From: Cytophagaceae bacterium
Lineage (GTDB): Bacteria > Bacteroidota > Bacteroidia > Cytophagales > Flexibacteraceae
Direction: 5' to 3'
Assembly: GCA_947458545.1 (NCBI GenBank)
Contig: CANGYH010000001.1
Span: 620,001-684,000 of the forward strand
DNA length: 64,000 nucleotides
The notes beneath the pieces are model-generated. The model did no database searches. It was not told the DNA's origin and saw only the letters and a program-made list of their open reading frames with translations. Position numbers and translations under genes: made by a program. This document shows, in pieces, positions 56,813-64,000 of the stretch. Position 1 is the first letter of the stretch; every line of letters starts with the position of its first letter.

Positions 56813-57595
56813 ATGTTTTTGACGCCGGCCGTCCGCAATCTATTGTTAGCCAACGTGGGGCTGCTGCTGATACCCAACCTACTGGGCCGGGCAGGTTTTT
56901 TTAAAGAGGTGCTTGGCCTGCATTTTTTGCAGTCTCCGCTGTTTTCGCCCTATCAGTTGGGTACCTACATGTTTATGCATGATGGCTTTATGCATCTGCT
57001 TTTCAACATGTTGGGGTTGGTCTTTTTCGGTAGCTGGTTAGAGCGTGCCTGGGGGTTGCAGCGTTTTTTGATGTTCTACTTCGTTTGTGGCATCGGTGCC
57101 GGGCTGCTGTATATGGGTGTCAACTATTGGGAGCTTCATGGCATGCTGGCAGACCAGGCCGCCTTTATGGAAAGCCCTACGGCCGATGGCTTCTTAGACT
57201 TCGTCCGTCAGTACTACCATTCGTACAGAGACTATCTTCCATTTGCCGATAAGCTCTCGGCCAACCCGTCTAACGCCACCTTGCTAGACGCCGCCCGGAT
57301 GCAAGTAAACGCCATTGTGCAGGCGCGGTTGGCAGGTAGCATGATTGGGGCCTCGGGCGCGGTGTATGGCATCATTCTGGCGTTTGGGCTGCTTTTTCCT
57401 AACGCAGAAATGTTCTTTTTTCCGCTGCCTTTTCCTGTAAAGGCCAAGTATGTGGTTCTGTTTTATGGGGCCACGGCCGTTTACGGCGTTATCAGGCAGG
57501 CAGAGGGCGACAACGTCGCCCATTTAGCGCACCTGGGTGGCATGCTCTTCGGTTGGCTCATGGTGCGCGTGTACGACGGCCAGGCCGGGCGGTAA
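56813..57595 (+). CDS. Rhomboid-family intramembrane serine protease
   Basis: A 260-residue rhomboid. It begins 'TPAVRNLLLANVGLLLIPNLL'. The catalytic Ser is in 'MIGASGAVYGIILAFGL' and the His in 'DNVAHLAHLGGMLFGWLMV'. 'YMFMHDGFMHLLFNMLGLVFFGSWLERAWG' contains the conserved His-x-x-x-N of helix 2. About six helices are predicted, with a 60-residue loop (about 110-170). It cleaves membrane proteins within the bilayer; the substrate is unknown. It is followed 113 bases later by a second rhomboid. Confidence 0.92.
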   Translation: MFLTPAVRNLLLANVGLLLIPNLLGRAGFFKEVLGLHFLQSPLFSPYQLGTYMFMHDGFMHLLFNMLGLVFFGSWLERAWGLQRFLMFYFVCGIGAGLLYMGVNYWELHGMLADQAAFMESPTADGFLDFVRQYYHSYRDYLPFADKLSANPSNATLLDAARMQVNAIVQARLAGSMIGASGAVYGIILAFGLLFPNAEMFFFPLPFPVKAKYVVLFYGATAVYGVIRQAEGDNVAHLAHLGGMLFGWLMVRVYDGQAGR

Positions 57596-57708
57596 CCTAA
57601 GTGTCAAGGCGGCTCACGCTTACAACTTGCCACTTGCTGCGCCGTTATCAAGTCTGTATTTTAGAGTAAGTTTTCGGCCCACCACTACCTCCCCCGATTC
57701 TCATAGAT

Positions 57709-58668
57709 ATGAGCCAAATTTTAGACGATATCCGCAACGTCTTCAGGCGCAAAGACGATACCCTGGCCCAGTTGCTGGTGGTCAACATGGCCGTATTCGT
57801 GCTAATCAACTTCGTAAAGGTCGGTCTCTTTTTGTTGGGGCTAGATGCCGTTACCAAAGAGGCTTTTGCATCGGGTATGTTCCGACAACTGGCCATTTCT
57901 GCCTGGCTGCCCCAACTGCTGACACATCCGTGGACACTCCTGACCTACTTCGTCTCGCACGAGAACTTCTTCCACCTCTTCTTTAACCTGCTGTTTTTGT
58001 ATTGGTTTGGCCAACTAATTCAAGAGTACCTGGGCTCTGTCAGGCTATTGGTGCTTTACGTTTTGGGCGGGCTGGCAGGGGGGGCGGCTTATGTGTTGGC
58101 CTATAATACCATCCCGGTTTTTGAGGCCAGTGTAGAGGGCAGCCAGATGATTGGCGCCAGCGGTGCGGTATATGGCGTGGTGGTGGGAGCTGCTACGCTG
58201 CTGCCTAATTACACCTTCAACCTGCTGTTCATCGGCACGGTACGCATTGTTTACATAGCGGCCGCCTATGTGCTGCTCAGCTTTTTCGAGATCAGCGGCG
58301 GCAATCCTGGGGGCAACATCGCCCACCTAGGGGGCGCGTTAATGGGCTACGTCTACATTACACAACTGCGCCAGGGCCGAGACCTGGGCGCGCCGATTGC
58401 TTACGTCGTCAATAGCCTGCGCAACTTGCGCCTTCGCAGGCAAAAGCGAACCATCAGCCCCGCCAGCCGCAACCGCTCTTACGAGACGGTGGCCTCTGCG
58501 CCGGCCAACCGCACCAAAGCCAACCAGCCAGCCCCCGCCAAAACAGCGGCCGAAGTCCGCCAAGAAGAAGTGGACGCCATCCTGGATAAGATGCTCGTCT
58601 CAGGCTACAATTCGCTTACAATAGAAGAGAAGCGCAAGCTGGACGCCGCCGGCCAGTCGGGCAACTAG
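57709..58668 (+). CDS. Second rhomboid-family protease with C-terminal cytoplasmic tail
   Basis: A 319-residue rhomboid. The catalytic Ser is in 'QMIGASGAVYGVVVGAAT' and the His in 'GGNIAHLGGALMGYVYI'; helix 2 has 'LFYLVSHENFFHLFFNLLFLYWFG'-like sequence (here 'LTYFVSHENFFHLFFNLLFL'). After the last helix is an 85-residue basic/Ala-rich linker and a terminal helix, 'EEVDAILDKMLVSGYNSLTIEEKRKLDAAG', a small domain common at the end of Bacteroidota rhomboids. It overlaps hemH by four bases, stop to stop. Confidence 0.92.
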   Translation: MSQILDDIRNVFRRKDDTLAQLLVVNMAVFVLINFVKVGLFLLGLDAVTKEAFASGMFRQLAISAWLPQLLTHPWTLLTYFVSHENFFHLFFNLLFLYWFGQLIQEYLGSVRLLVLYVLGGLAGGAAYVLAYNTIPVFEASVEGSQMIGASGAVYGVVVGAATLLPNYTFNLLFIGTVRIVYIAAAYVLLSFFEISGGNPGGNIAHLGGALMGYVYITQLRQGRDLGAPIAYVVNSLRNLRLRRQKRTISPASRNRSYETVASAPANRTKANQPAPAKTAAEVRQEEVDAILDKMLVSGYNSLTIEEKRKLDAAGQSGN

Positions 58669-59741
58669 ACCACCACAGGGGCCTGTCTGCCTTGGCTGTA
58701 TTTGCGCACGATACCTGCGAGGGCATCAACCCAGGGGGCAGAGTCGTTAAGGCTGGGTATGAGTTGCCAATGTTGGCCGCCAAGCTCCTCAAAAAGCTCC
58801 TTATACTCATCACCAATCTCCAGAATGGTCTCCAGGCAATCGGCCACAAAGGCCGGAGACATCACAGCTACGTGGTTGACGCCCTCTTTGCGCAACTGCT
58901 TGATGGTATCGTCGGTGTACGGCTGTATCCAAGGGTCGCGGCCGAGCCTGCTTTGGAAGGTGGTCTGGTACATCCCCTCTGGCAAATCAAGTGCCTTGGC
59001 CAGCAGCCTTGTAGTGGCAAAGCACTGGGCCCGGTAGCACCATTGGTTCTTTGCGGTAAATGCATTGCAGCAGGTACCTAGCTTGCAATGGGCCTGCGTG
59101 TCGCCTTTGCGGATGTGGCGCTCAGGCACGCCGTGGTAGCTGAAGAGCACCCGCTCGTAAGCATGGGCCTGCAGGTAAGGCCGAGCAACCTGGGCAAAGG
59201 CATCAATAAAGGCGGGCTCGTCAAAAAACCGGTTCACAAAACGCACGTCTGGTATTGTCTGCCAGCCTTTTAAAACATCACCCACAGCCTCTACCACAGA
59301 GCCTGTGGTGGCCGATGCGTATTGCGGAAAAAGCGGCACCACCACTAGCTGGCTCAAAGGCAACCTTTGCAGCTCTGCCATCACTGCCGGGATAGACGGG
59401 TTTTGGTATCGCATAGCCAGCCGCACCACAAAGCCATCGCCCAGCGAGGCCTGCAAGAGGCGTTCTACCTGGAGACCGTAGTGCTTGAGGGGTGAGCCTG
59501 TCTGCGCATCCCACAACTCTTTGTAGGCCTTGGCGCTCTTGGGTGCGCGGAAGGGGGCAATGATGCCGTTTACCAGCAACTGGCGTGGCAAAGCGGGGAT
59601 ATCTATAACCCGGGCATCTAGCAGAAACTGCCGCAGATAGCGCCGGACGTCGCCCACGGAGGGAGAGTCTGGCGTGCCCAGGTTTACAATCAATATGCCC
59701 GTAAGGCCAACGTTTGCAGAGCCTTGTTCCATCATAGCCAT
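58665..59741 (-). CDS. hemH: Ferrochelatase
   Basis: A 358-residue enzyme that inserts iron into protoporphyrin IX in the last step of haem synthesis. Family features: 'ILIVNLGTPDSPSVGDVRRYLRQFLLD', 'GSPLKHYGLQVERLLQ', 'VVVPLFPQYASATTGSV', catalytic His in 'VLFSYHGVPERHIRKGD', then 'CKLGTCCNAF' and 'YQTTFQSRLGRDPWIQPYT', and Glu in 'SPAFVADCLETILEIGDEYKELF'. The Cys-rich stretch 'HCKLGTCC' does not by itself show an iron-sulfur cluster. The frame opens at 59930, but the family N-terminus begins near 59741. Confidence 0.95.
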   Translation of the reverse strand: MAMMEQGSANVGLTGILIVNLGTPDSPSVGDVRRYLRQFLLDARVIDIPALPRQLLVNGIIAPFRAPKSAKAYKELWDAQTGSPLKHYGLQVERLLQASLGDGFVVRLAMRYQNPSIPAVMAELQRLPLSQLVVVPLFPQYASATTGSVVEAVGDVLKGWQTIPDVRFVNRFFDEPAFIDAFAQVARPYLQAHAYERVLFSYHGVPERHIRKGDTQAHCKLGTCCNAFTAKNQWCYRAQCFATTRLLAKALDLPEGMYQTTFQSRLGRDPWIQPYTDDTIKQLRKEGVNHVAVMSPAFVADCLETILEIGDEYKELFEELGGQHWQLIPSLNDSAPWVDALAGIVRKYSQGRQAPVVV

Positions 59742-59890
59742 GGCGCAAAGTTCTGCAAAGTGGCCGCTACGCCAAGGCAGAACTTGGCTTGGCAGGCGCT
59801 TTTCCGTATTTTTGAGGGCATTACAGCAGAAACAAAGATTTTTCTTACCACTCTTTGTGCTTCTGCCAACAAAGAGGCAACCACAACACA

Positions 59891-60682
59891 ATGCAAAGCA
59901 GCCTGACTGCGGGCAACTTAGCCTACACAAGCGCCGGAGAGGGACTACCTGTGGTATTGCTGCATGGCTTCTGCGAAAACAGGTCTATCTGGCAAGACTT
60001 TATTCCTGAGCTAGCCAAGCGCTGCCGGGTATTAGCCATAGATCTGCCAGGGCACGGAGAGAACGAGGCCATATCTCAGCCGCTGACGATAGCTGATATG
60101 GCCGAGGCCCTATATCATTTTCTGCATCAGCAGGGCATAGAGCAATGCGTACTTATTGGCCGCTCTTTGGGCGGTTACGTGGCGCTGGCATTCGGAGAGA
60201 AGTTTCAGCAGCGGCTATTGGGCTTGGGGCTCTTCAACTCAACGGCCTACGCCGACAGCTTAGAGAAAAAGCAAGGCCGCACCAAGTCTTTGGAGTTTGT
60301 AGAAAAATACGGGGTAGATGAGTTCGTAGAAGAGTTTTTGGCCCCGCTCTTCTACGAAGGCCGCCGAAAAGAACTACACACCGCTATACGCCGCGTGGTA
60401 GAAGACGGAAAGCGCACCCCAAAATCTACCGTAATGGAAGTCATCAAGGCCATGCGCGACCGTAAAGACCGCTCTAAAGTGCTAGAGAAAGCTACCTACC
60501 CGGTGCTATTCATTAGCAGCAAAAACGACTCGGCCGTCAACTTTGCCACCTCTGTCAACCAGTTTTGGTTGCCGGCTTCGGCAACCATCCATGTCCTGTC
60601 TAACACAGGCCACATGGCCTTGCTAGAGCGCCCAGCGGAGACGCTTCTAATGGTGCAGCATTTTCTGGAAGATATTGGTTAA
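59891..60682 (+). CDS. Alpha/beta hydrolase
   Basis: A 263-residue alpha/beta-fold hydrolase. The triad is visible: nucleophile Ser in 'LIGRSLGGYVALAF', acid in 'LFISSKNDSAVNF' and His in 'LSNTGHMALLERP'. The oxyanion loop is 'VVLLHGFCENRSIW' and 'AIDLPGHGENE' follows. The substrate cannot be read from sequence; esterase or peptidase activities are typical. Start ATG 59891 gives the normal length. Confidence 0.88.
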   Translation: MQSSLTAGNLAYTSAGEGLPVVLLHGFCENRSIWQDFIPELAKRCRVLAIDLPGHGENEAISQPLTIADMAEALYHFLHQQGIEQCVLIGRSLGGYVALAFGEKFQQRLLGLGLFNSTAYADSLEKKQGRTKSLEFVEKYGVDEFVEEFLAPLFYEGRRKELHTAIRRVVEDGKRTPKSTVMEVIKAMRDRKDRSKVLEKATYPVLFISSKNDSAVNFATSVNQFWLPASATIHVLSNTGHMALLERPAETLLMVQHFLEDIG

Positions 60683-60757
60683 TAACATCTTGCAAACGTA
60701 CATTTAGCCCTAACTAACGCCCACACGCAACCTTTTACCTTTTTTCTCTGAGTTCAA

Positions 60758-61285
60758 ATGATGAGACTTCTCTCATATACGGCCTGCTTGCTGTTGTCGG
60801 CATGCCTGTTTGCTTTTAAGGGTGCGCCCGCTCCCAACAGCCTGCTCACCTTCCAAACCGGCCAGGGGCCTGTATCGCTTAGCTCTAATGGCGTGCTTGT
60901 AGAGGTGCAAAGCAATGGCCCTGCCTTCCGCCTCCGGTTCAAACCAGACGTGTTTGCCGAGGGCCAGCAGGCAGATAAAAAGAAACTGTTGCCCATTTTG
61001 ATGGCAGATGCCTACGGTGTGGTAGAGTTTAGTGGCAACCTTGCCAAAGCCCCCTCTACGCTTGCCGTTGGCAAGGCTACCACGGTTGTAGCCACGGGTA
61101 CGCTCAATCTGTTTGGGCAGCGCATGCAGCAGCAGATACCCGTCACCATCACACGCAAAAAGGATGGTTCGCTGGCTTACGCCTGCACGCTCTTGCTAGA
61201 CATCGATAAGGACGCCACAGCCAAGCAAAGGGCGGCAGGCCTGGGCGTATCAGGGCCGGTTGTATTAAAAGTAACCCAACTCTAG
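60758..61285 (+). CDS. YceI-like exported protein
   Basis: A 175-residue exported protein. A signal peptide ends near 'LSACLFAFKGAPAP'; the Cys in 'LLLSAC' could be a lipobox. The mature part is a beta barrel-like domain with 'VVATGTLNLFGQRMQQQIPVTITRKKDGSLAYACTLLLDIDKD', recalling the 'G-x-L-x-x-x-G' core of YceI/lipocalin-like isoprenoid-binding proteins. The match is partial. The next gene begins 19 bases later, so the two may be co-transcribed. Confidence 0.55.
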   Translation: MMRLLSYTACLLLSACLFAFKGAPAPNSLLTFQTGQGPVSLSSNGVLVEVQSNGPAFRLRFKPDVFAEGQQADKKKLLPILMADAYGVVEFSGNLAKAPSTLAVGKATTVVATGTLNLFGQRMQQQIPVTITRKKDGSLAYACTLLLDIDKDATAKQRAAGLGVSGPVVLKVTQL

Positions 61286-61304
61286 AGCGCAGACTGATAA
61301 ACAC

Positions 61305-63623
61305 ATGAAAAAGCTTCTCTTTATTGCGTTTTGTTGCTTGGCATCTCTGGTTGGCTGGGCCCAGCCAACCAACTGCCCTCCGGGTTATGTGCCCCGCCCC
61401 CAGCAAGACTGCCCGGGTGCCATCCGCTTGTGCAGCATCCGCAACTTTATTCCCAACGACGCACTCTGTGGCCGTGGTGCCGTTAACGACTCCTTTCAGG
61501 GCTCTTGCGGTACGCGCGAGAACATCACTACCTTCTACCAGTTTACAGCCCAGCGCGACGGTATCCTTCAGTTTGTGATTGTACCCACAGACGTGGACAC
61601 ACTCAACTGCGCAGACTGGGGTGAAGCTTGCGGTAGTACGGTAGACTACGACTTTGTGCTTTACCGCCTGCCTACCGGCATCAACGGGGTATCGCCACAG
61701 GTATGCCGCCTCATCAACCGGGCAGGCAGCTTTGGCACACCTAACCCCTTGCAGGTTCGGTGCGACTTTTCTGGCTTGCGTGGCATTACGGGCTGTATGG
61801 ACTCTGCCCAGGTAAACGCCACCCCCGATATTTCTAAATTTGACAGTACCCTCTTCGTACGCCGGGGCGAGACCTTCGTGCTGGCTGTTGACAACTGGTC
61901 AAACAATCCGCAGGTTGGCTACACCATCATCTTCGGAGATCCTGACGCCAACAGCCGCCTGACGGATGTGCGAAATTCCATTTTGCCAGAGATGGAGGCC
62001 GTCATCCGCAATCCGAACTGTTACAACGACACCCTGCTGCTGCGCTTCAACACAGAGATTCTCTGTAATCAGGTCAATACGCAAACGTTCGAGATCCGCA
62101 ACAGCGAGCCTCGTCTGGCCGGGCAGTTGTTCCCGATACGCTACATCGCACCTGCTACGCCCTGCGGCTCAAATGCAAGCGGCGCAAACCTTTGGAAGGT
62201 TGTCTTCGGCAACATGGTAGCTTCAGACAGCTTTACCATAGGTCTACGCGGAACGATTCAAAACCTCTGCGGCCGCTCTCAAGACCGTGGCCGGGTACCG
62301 TTCAAACTCCCCTTCCTCTCGTCTGAGGCACGGGTAGGCTCTGTGCTTAGCTCTCAAATACTGCAAGACTCTGTCTGCGTGGGCAATCGCATCTCGGTAC
62401 GCGCTGTGCTCGATGATTCTGTACGCCGCTTTGGCGAGGGTGTTTTTGCTTATGCCTTTTATGAGCGAGACCCCATTACCGGAGCGCTCGTCGCCATGCC
62501 TGCCAACGGATTTAACCGAGACAGCCTGCGCATTATAAGCTCATTCCCTCAGGCACCCGTCAAAACCATCCGCAACTTCGTCATCATCGGCACGCCCAAC
62601 GGCCCCAACCCCAACGGTTGCGTAGATACCGCATACCAGGCCATCCGGGTGTTGCCCATACCTGAGCCTCCTACGCTGGGCGTGCCGCCGCTCTGCTTCG
62701 GTGAGAGCTTCACGCTCAACGTCCACGCGCCCGAAGAGCAAAGCAAATACGCCTACACCTGGACAACATCTGTACCCAACACCGGCGCTACTGACGTTAC
62801 CCCCAGGCTGTCGTTGTCTGGTACAATCACCTTCATCGGAGATACGACGAACGCCGTCAATACAGAAGGCACAGAAGTGCGCCGTGGCGAGACGGACGGC
62901 ATCACCTTCGAGGTGCAATACAAGCGGCAGTTTGGTGGCTGCCGTTACTACAGGCAGGTTGGTACCACACGGCAGTTCGTTTTCCCAGACACTATCCGTG
63001 TTGGTGCCTACGCCAGGCCACAGTTCAGCTACGACTCCATCATACGCCCAGGCAAGGCTAGGCCAACCTTCATCTTGCCGCTGCTGAGCTTCTACGACGA
63101 GTCTGTCGTCCGCACTGTAAACAACGGCAACCGCGTGGCAGGCACCCTGCCCCAAACCTGGACGTTCTTCAGCAATACCAATAACCAGTTGGTCAACACG
63201 GCGTTCTTCCCCCGGGCGCCTCGTCAGCAAGATTCCGTTGTGCAAGACTTCCGCCGGCCGTTTGGCGAAGGGAACTACACCGTTACCCAGATCTACCGCG
63301 ACACCGTGACCAATGCCAAGGTATGCGAGTACCGTTATGCCGCCTCTTTCGAGATGGTGCTGCCAGACGTGCCCAACGTCATGTCTCGCAACAACGACAA
63401 CCTGAACGACTACTTCGAAATACCTGATATCATCAAGGTGTACCAGTATCGCCTGACGGTTTTCAACCGCTGGGGACGCAAGGTGTACGAGCAGGCCAAC
63501 TACGACAACACCTTCAACGGTACGGATCTGGAAGATGGCGTGTACTTCTACAACCTGAAGCCAGAAAACGGCCCTGGCCGCGAGTACCGTGGATGGTTGG
63601 AGCTCCGCAACCAAAGCAAATAG
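61305..63623 (+). CDS. Secreted T9SS/gliding-type surface protein
   Basis: A 772-residue exported protein. The signal peptide is 'KKLLFIAFCCLASLVGWAQ'. The N-terminal domain is Cys-rich ('CPGAIRLCSIRNFIPNDALCG', 'SCGTRENITTFYQFTA'), with the Gly/Asn-rich feature of proteins that precede PKD-like domains in Bacteroidota. The final 85 residues are a gliding-motility-associated (type B) T9SS signal: 'NVMSRNNDNLNDYFEIPDI', 'YRLTVFNRWGRKVYEQANYD', 'LEDGVYFYNLKP'. Normally this motif reads 'T-P-N-x-D-G-x-N-D'; here 'SRNNDNLND' is a variant. A strong terminator follows. Confidence 0.88.
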   Translation: MKKLLFIAFCCLASLVGWAQPTNCPPGYVPRPQQDCPGAIRLCSIRNFIPNDALCGRGAVNDSFQGSCGTRENITTFYQFTAQRDGILQFVIVPTDVDTLNCADWGEACGSTVDYDFVLYRLPTGINGVSPQVCRLINRAGSFGTPNPLQVRCDFSGLRGITGCMDSAQVNATPDISKFDSTLFVRRGETFVLAVDNWSNNPQVGYTIIFGDPDANSRLTDVRNSILPEMEAVIRNPNCYNDTLLLRFNTEILCNQVNTQTFEIRNSEPRLAGQLFPIRYIAPATPCGSNASGANLWKVVFGNMVASDSFTIGLRGTIQNLCGRSQDRGRVPFKLPFLSSEARVGSVLSSQILQDSVCVGNRISVRAVLDDSVRRFGEGVFAYAFYERDPITGALVAMPANGFNRDSLRIISSFPQAPVKTIRNFVIIGTPNGPNPNGCVDTAYQAIRVLPIPEPPTLGVPPLCFGESFTLNVHAPEEQSKYAYTWTTSVPNTGATDVTPRLSLSGTITFIGDTTNAVNTEGTEVRRGETDGITFEVQYKRQFGGCRYYRQVGTTRQFVFPDTIRVGAYARPQFSYDSIIRPGKARPTFILPLLSFYDESVVRTVNNGNRVAGTLPQTWTFFSNTNNQLVNTAFFPRAPRQQDSVVQDFRRPFGEGNYTVTQIYRDTVTNAKVCEYRYAASFEMVLPDVPNVMSRNNDNLNDYFEIPDIIKVYQYRLTVFNRWGRKVYEQANYDNTFNGTDLEDGVYFYNLKPENGPGREYRGWLELRNQSK

Positions 63624-63647
63624 CTGCCCAAGCTCTATTTGGCAGCA

Positions 63648-63676
63648 CAAAAGCCAGGCACATTGCCTGGCTTTTG
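63648..63676 (+). terminator. Rho-independent terminator
   Basis: Perfect 13-bp arms CAAAAGCCAGGCA and TGCCTGGCTTTTG around CAT, 24 bases after the stop of the T9SS cargo gene. Confidence 0.88.
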
Positions 63677-63807
63677 TGCTTTATCAAGGTAAGAGCTAGC
63701 GATAAACAAAGAAAATTTCTTACATCTATTAGGCATCTGTTACCTTTAGAGCCATTCTAACATGCCTGCAGAAGGCAACACCTACCTCCCTTTACTTTTT
63801 CGCGTTC

Positions 63808-64000
63808 ATGTCTAAGCTTTGGACCGTGGCCTTATCCCTGCTTTGCTTGGGGCTGGCCGCTTTTTCGGGGCCAGAAAAGAATCTGGCAAAATTCACGCTT
63901 TCATCGGCTGCGGGTACTGCCCTCTACAAAACAGATGCCGTGGCCGTCTTTTATGAGCCAGCAAATGGCAAAACGGTATTTTACTTTAAGCTAGACATTG
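63808..64000 (+). CDS. N-terminal part of an exported protein
   Basis: The gene runs off the window. The visible 64 residues start 'MSKLWTVALSLLCLGLAAFS', a signal peptide, followed by 'LAKFTLSSAAGTALYKTDAV' and 'FYEPANGKTVFYFKLDI'. The opening layout resembles the YceI-like protein at 60758 (signal peptide, then short strands), and could be a paralogue, but too little is visible to be sure. The 130 bases before it are AT-rich and promoter-like. Confidence 0.6.
   Translation, partial: MSKLWTVALSLLCLGLAAFSGPEKNLAKFTLSSAAGTALYKTDAVAVFYEPANGKTVFYFKLDI

Noticed and set aside
1-64000. Insertion sequences or transposases
   Set aside because: No transposase-like protein and no terminal inverted repeats flanking a gene were found outside the provirus.

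Overview
The window is a chromosomal segment of a GC-rich member of the Bacteroidota. The evidence is two very large secreted proteins with gliding-motility/type IX secretion C-terminal domains, menaquinone genes (isochorismate synthase, MenA), a histone H1-like protein, a eukaryote-type topoisomerase IB, a Bacteroidota-type RecQ with a long C-terminal extension, and start codons preceded by TTTG-type -7 boxes rather than Shine-Dalgarno sequences. Order-level placement is not possible from the sequence; Cytophagales, Chitinophagales and Saprospirales are all conceivable.

Left chromosomal block (1-14986): the end of a deacetylase-like gene, a 1494-residue T9SS cargo protein, a glycosyltransferase, lepB, coaD, a metallo-beta-lactamase-fold hydrolase, a small membrane protein, an H1-like nucleoid protein, a beta-barrel protein, a DsbA/FrnE-like lipoprotein, a CBS/CorC membrane protein, topoisomerase IB, and a two-gene unit ending in a DUF421/YetF gene broken by one in-frame TAG.

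Integrated element (14987-32993): a complete-looking element of about 18.0 kb sits in the 3' end of a tRNA-Ser(GGA) gene. It is bounded by a 16-bp direct repeat, has a tyrosine integrase next to the tRNA, and carries repeated ATGTTGCC motifs just inside both ends. At the left are an XRE repressor and a divergent early operon with a polysaccharide-lyase-like protein and several tiny translationally coupled peptides. Then come a rolling-circle-type Rep protein with a perfect 13-bp inverted repeat before it, and an SSB. A long rightward operon (21188-31450) follows, with many single-pass membrane proteins, a transglutaminase-fold cysteine protease-like protein, two beta-rich candidate capsid proteins bracketed by strong hairpins, SH3-domain and lytic 'GIRNNNPGN' proteins, holin-like proteins, and a ParB-like/PBECR nuclease 'polyvalent' protein. 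No terminase, portal, tail, relaxase, conjugation gene or P-loop packaging ATPase was found. I read it as a tailless, probably membrane-containing provirus that replicates by rolling circle, perhaps a large relative of the ssDNA phages of Bacteroidota (FLiP-like or Cellulophaga ssDNA phages). This is the most novel item in the window; the capsid and genome-type assignments are inference.

Right chromosomal block (33070-64000): a beta-barrel protein, leuS, an FKBP lipoprotein, an ACC-deaminase-like PLP enzyme, tpiA, an M20 dipeptidase, recQ, a BtuF-like binding protein, a PolX protein whose polymerase site looks dead while its PHP nuclease site is intact, a flavin reductase-like protein, a pyrC-menF pair, a MazG-like pyrophosphohydrolase, menA, obgE, a sigma factor with a fused membrane/beta-barrel partner, tRNA-Arg(CCU), a CrtW-like carotenoid ketolase, two rhomboid proteases in tandem, hemH, an alpha/beta hydrolase, a YceI-like protein, a second T9SS cargo protein and the start of another exported protein.
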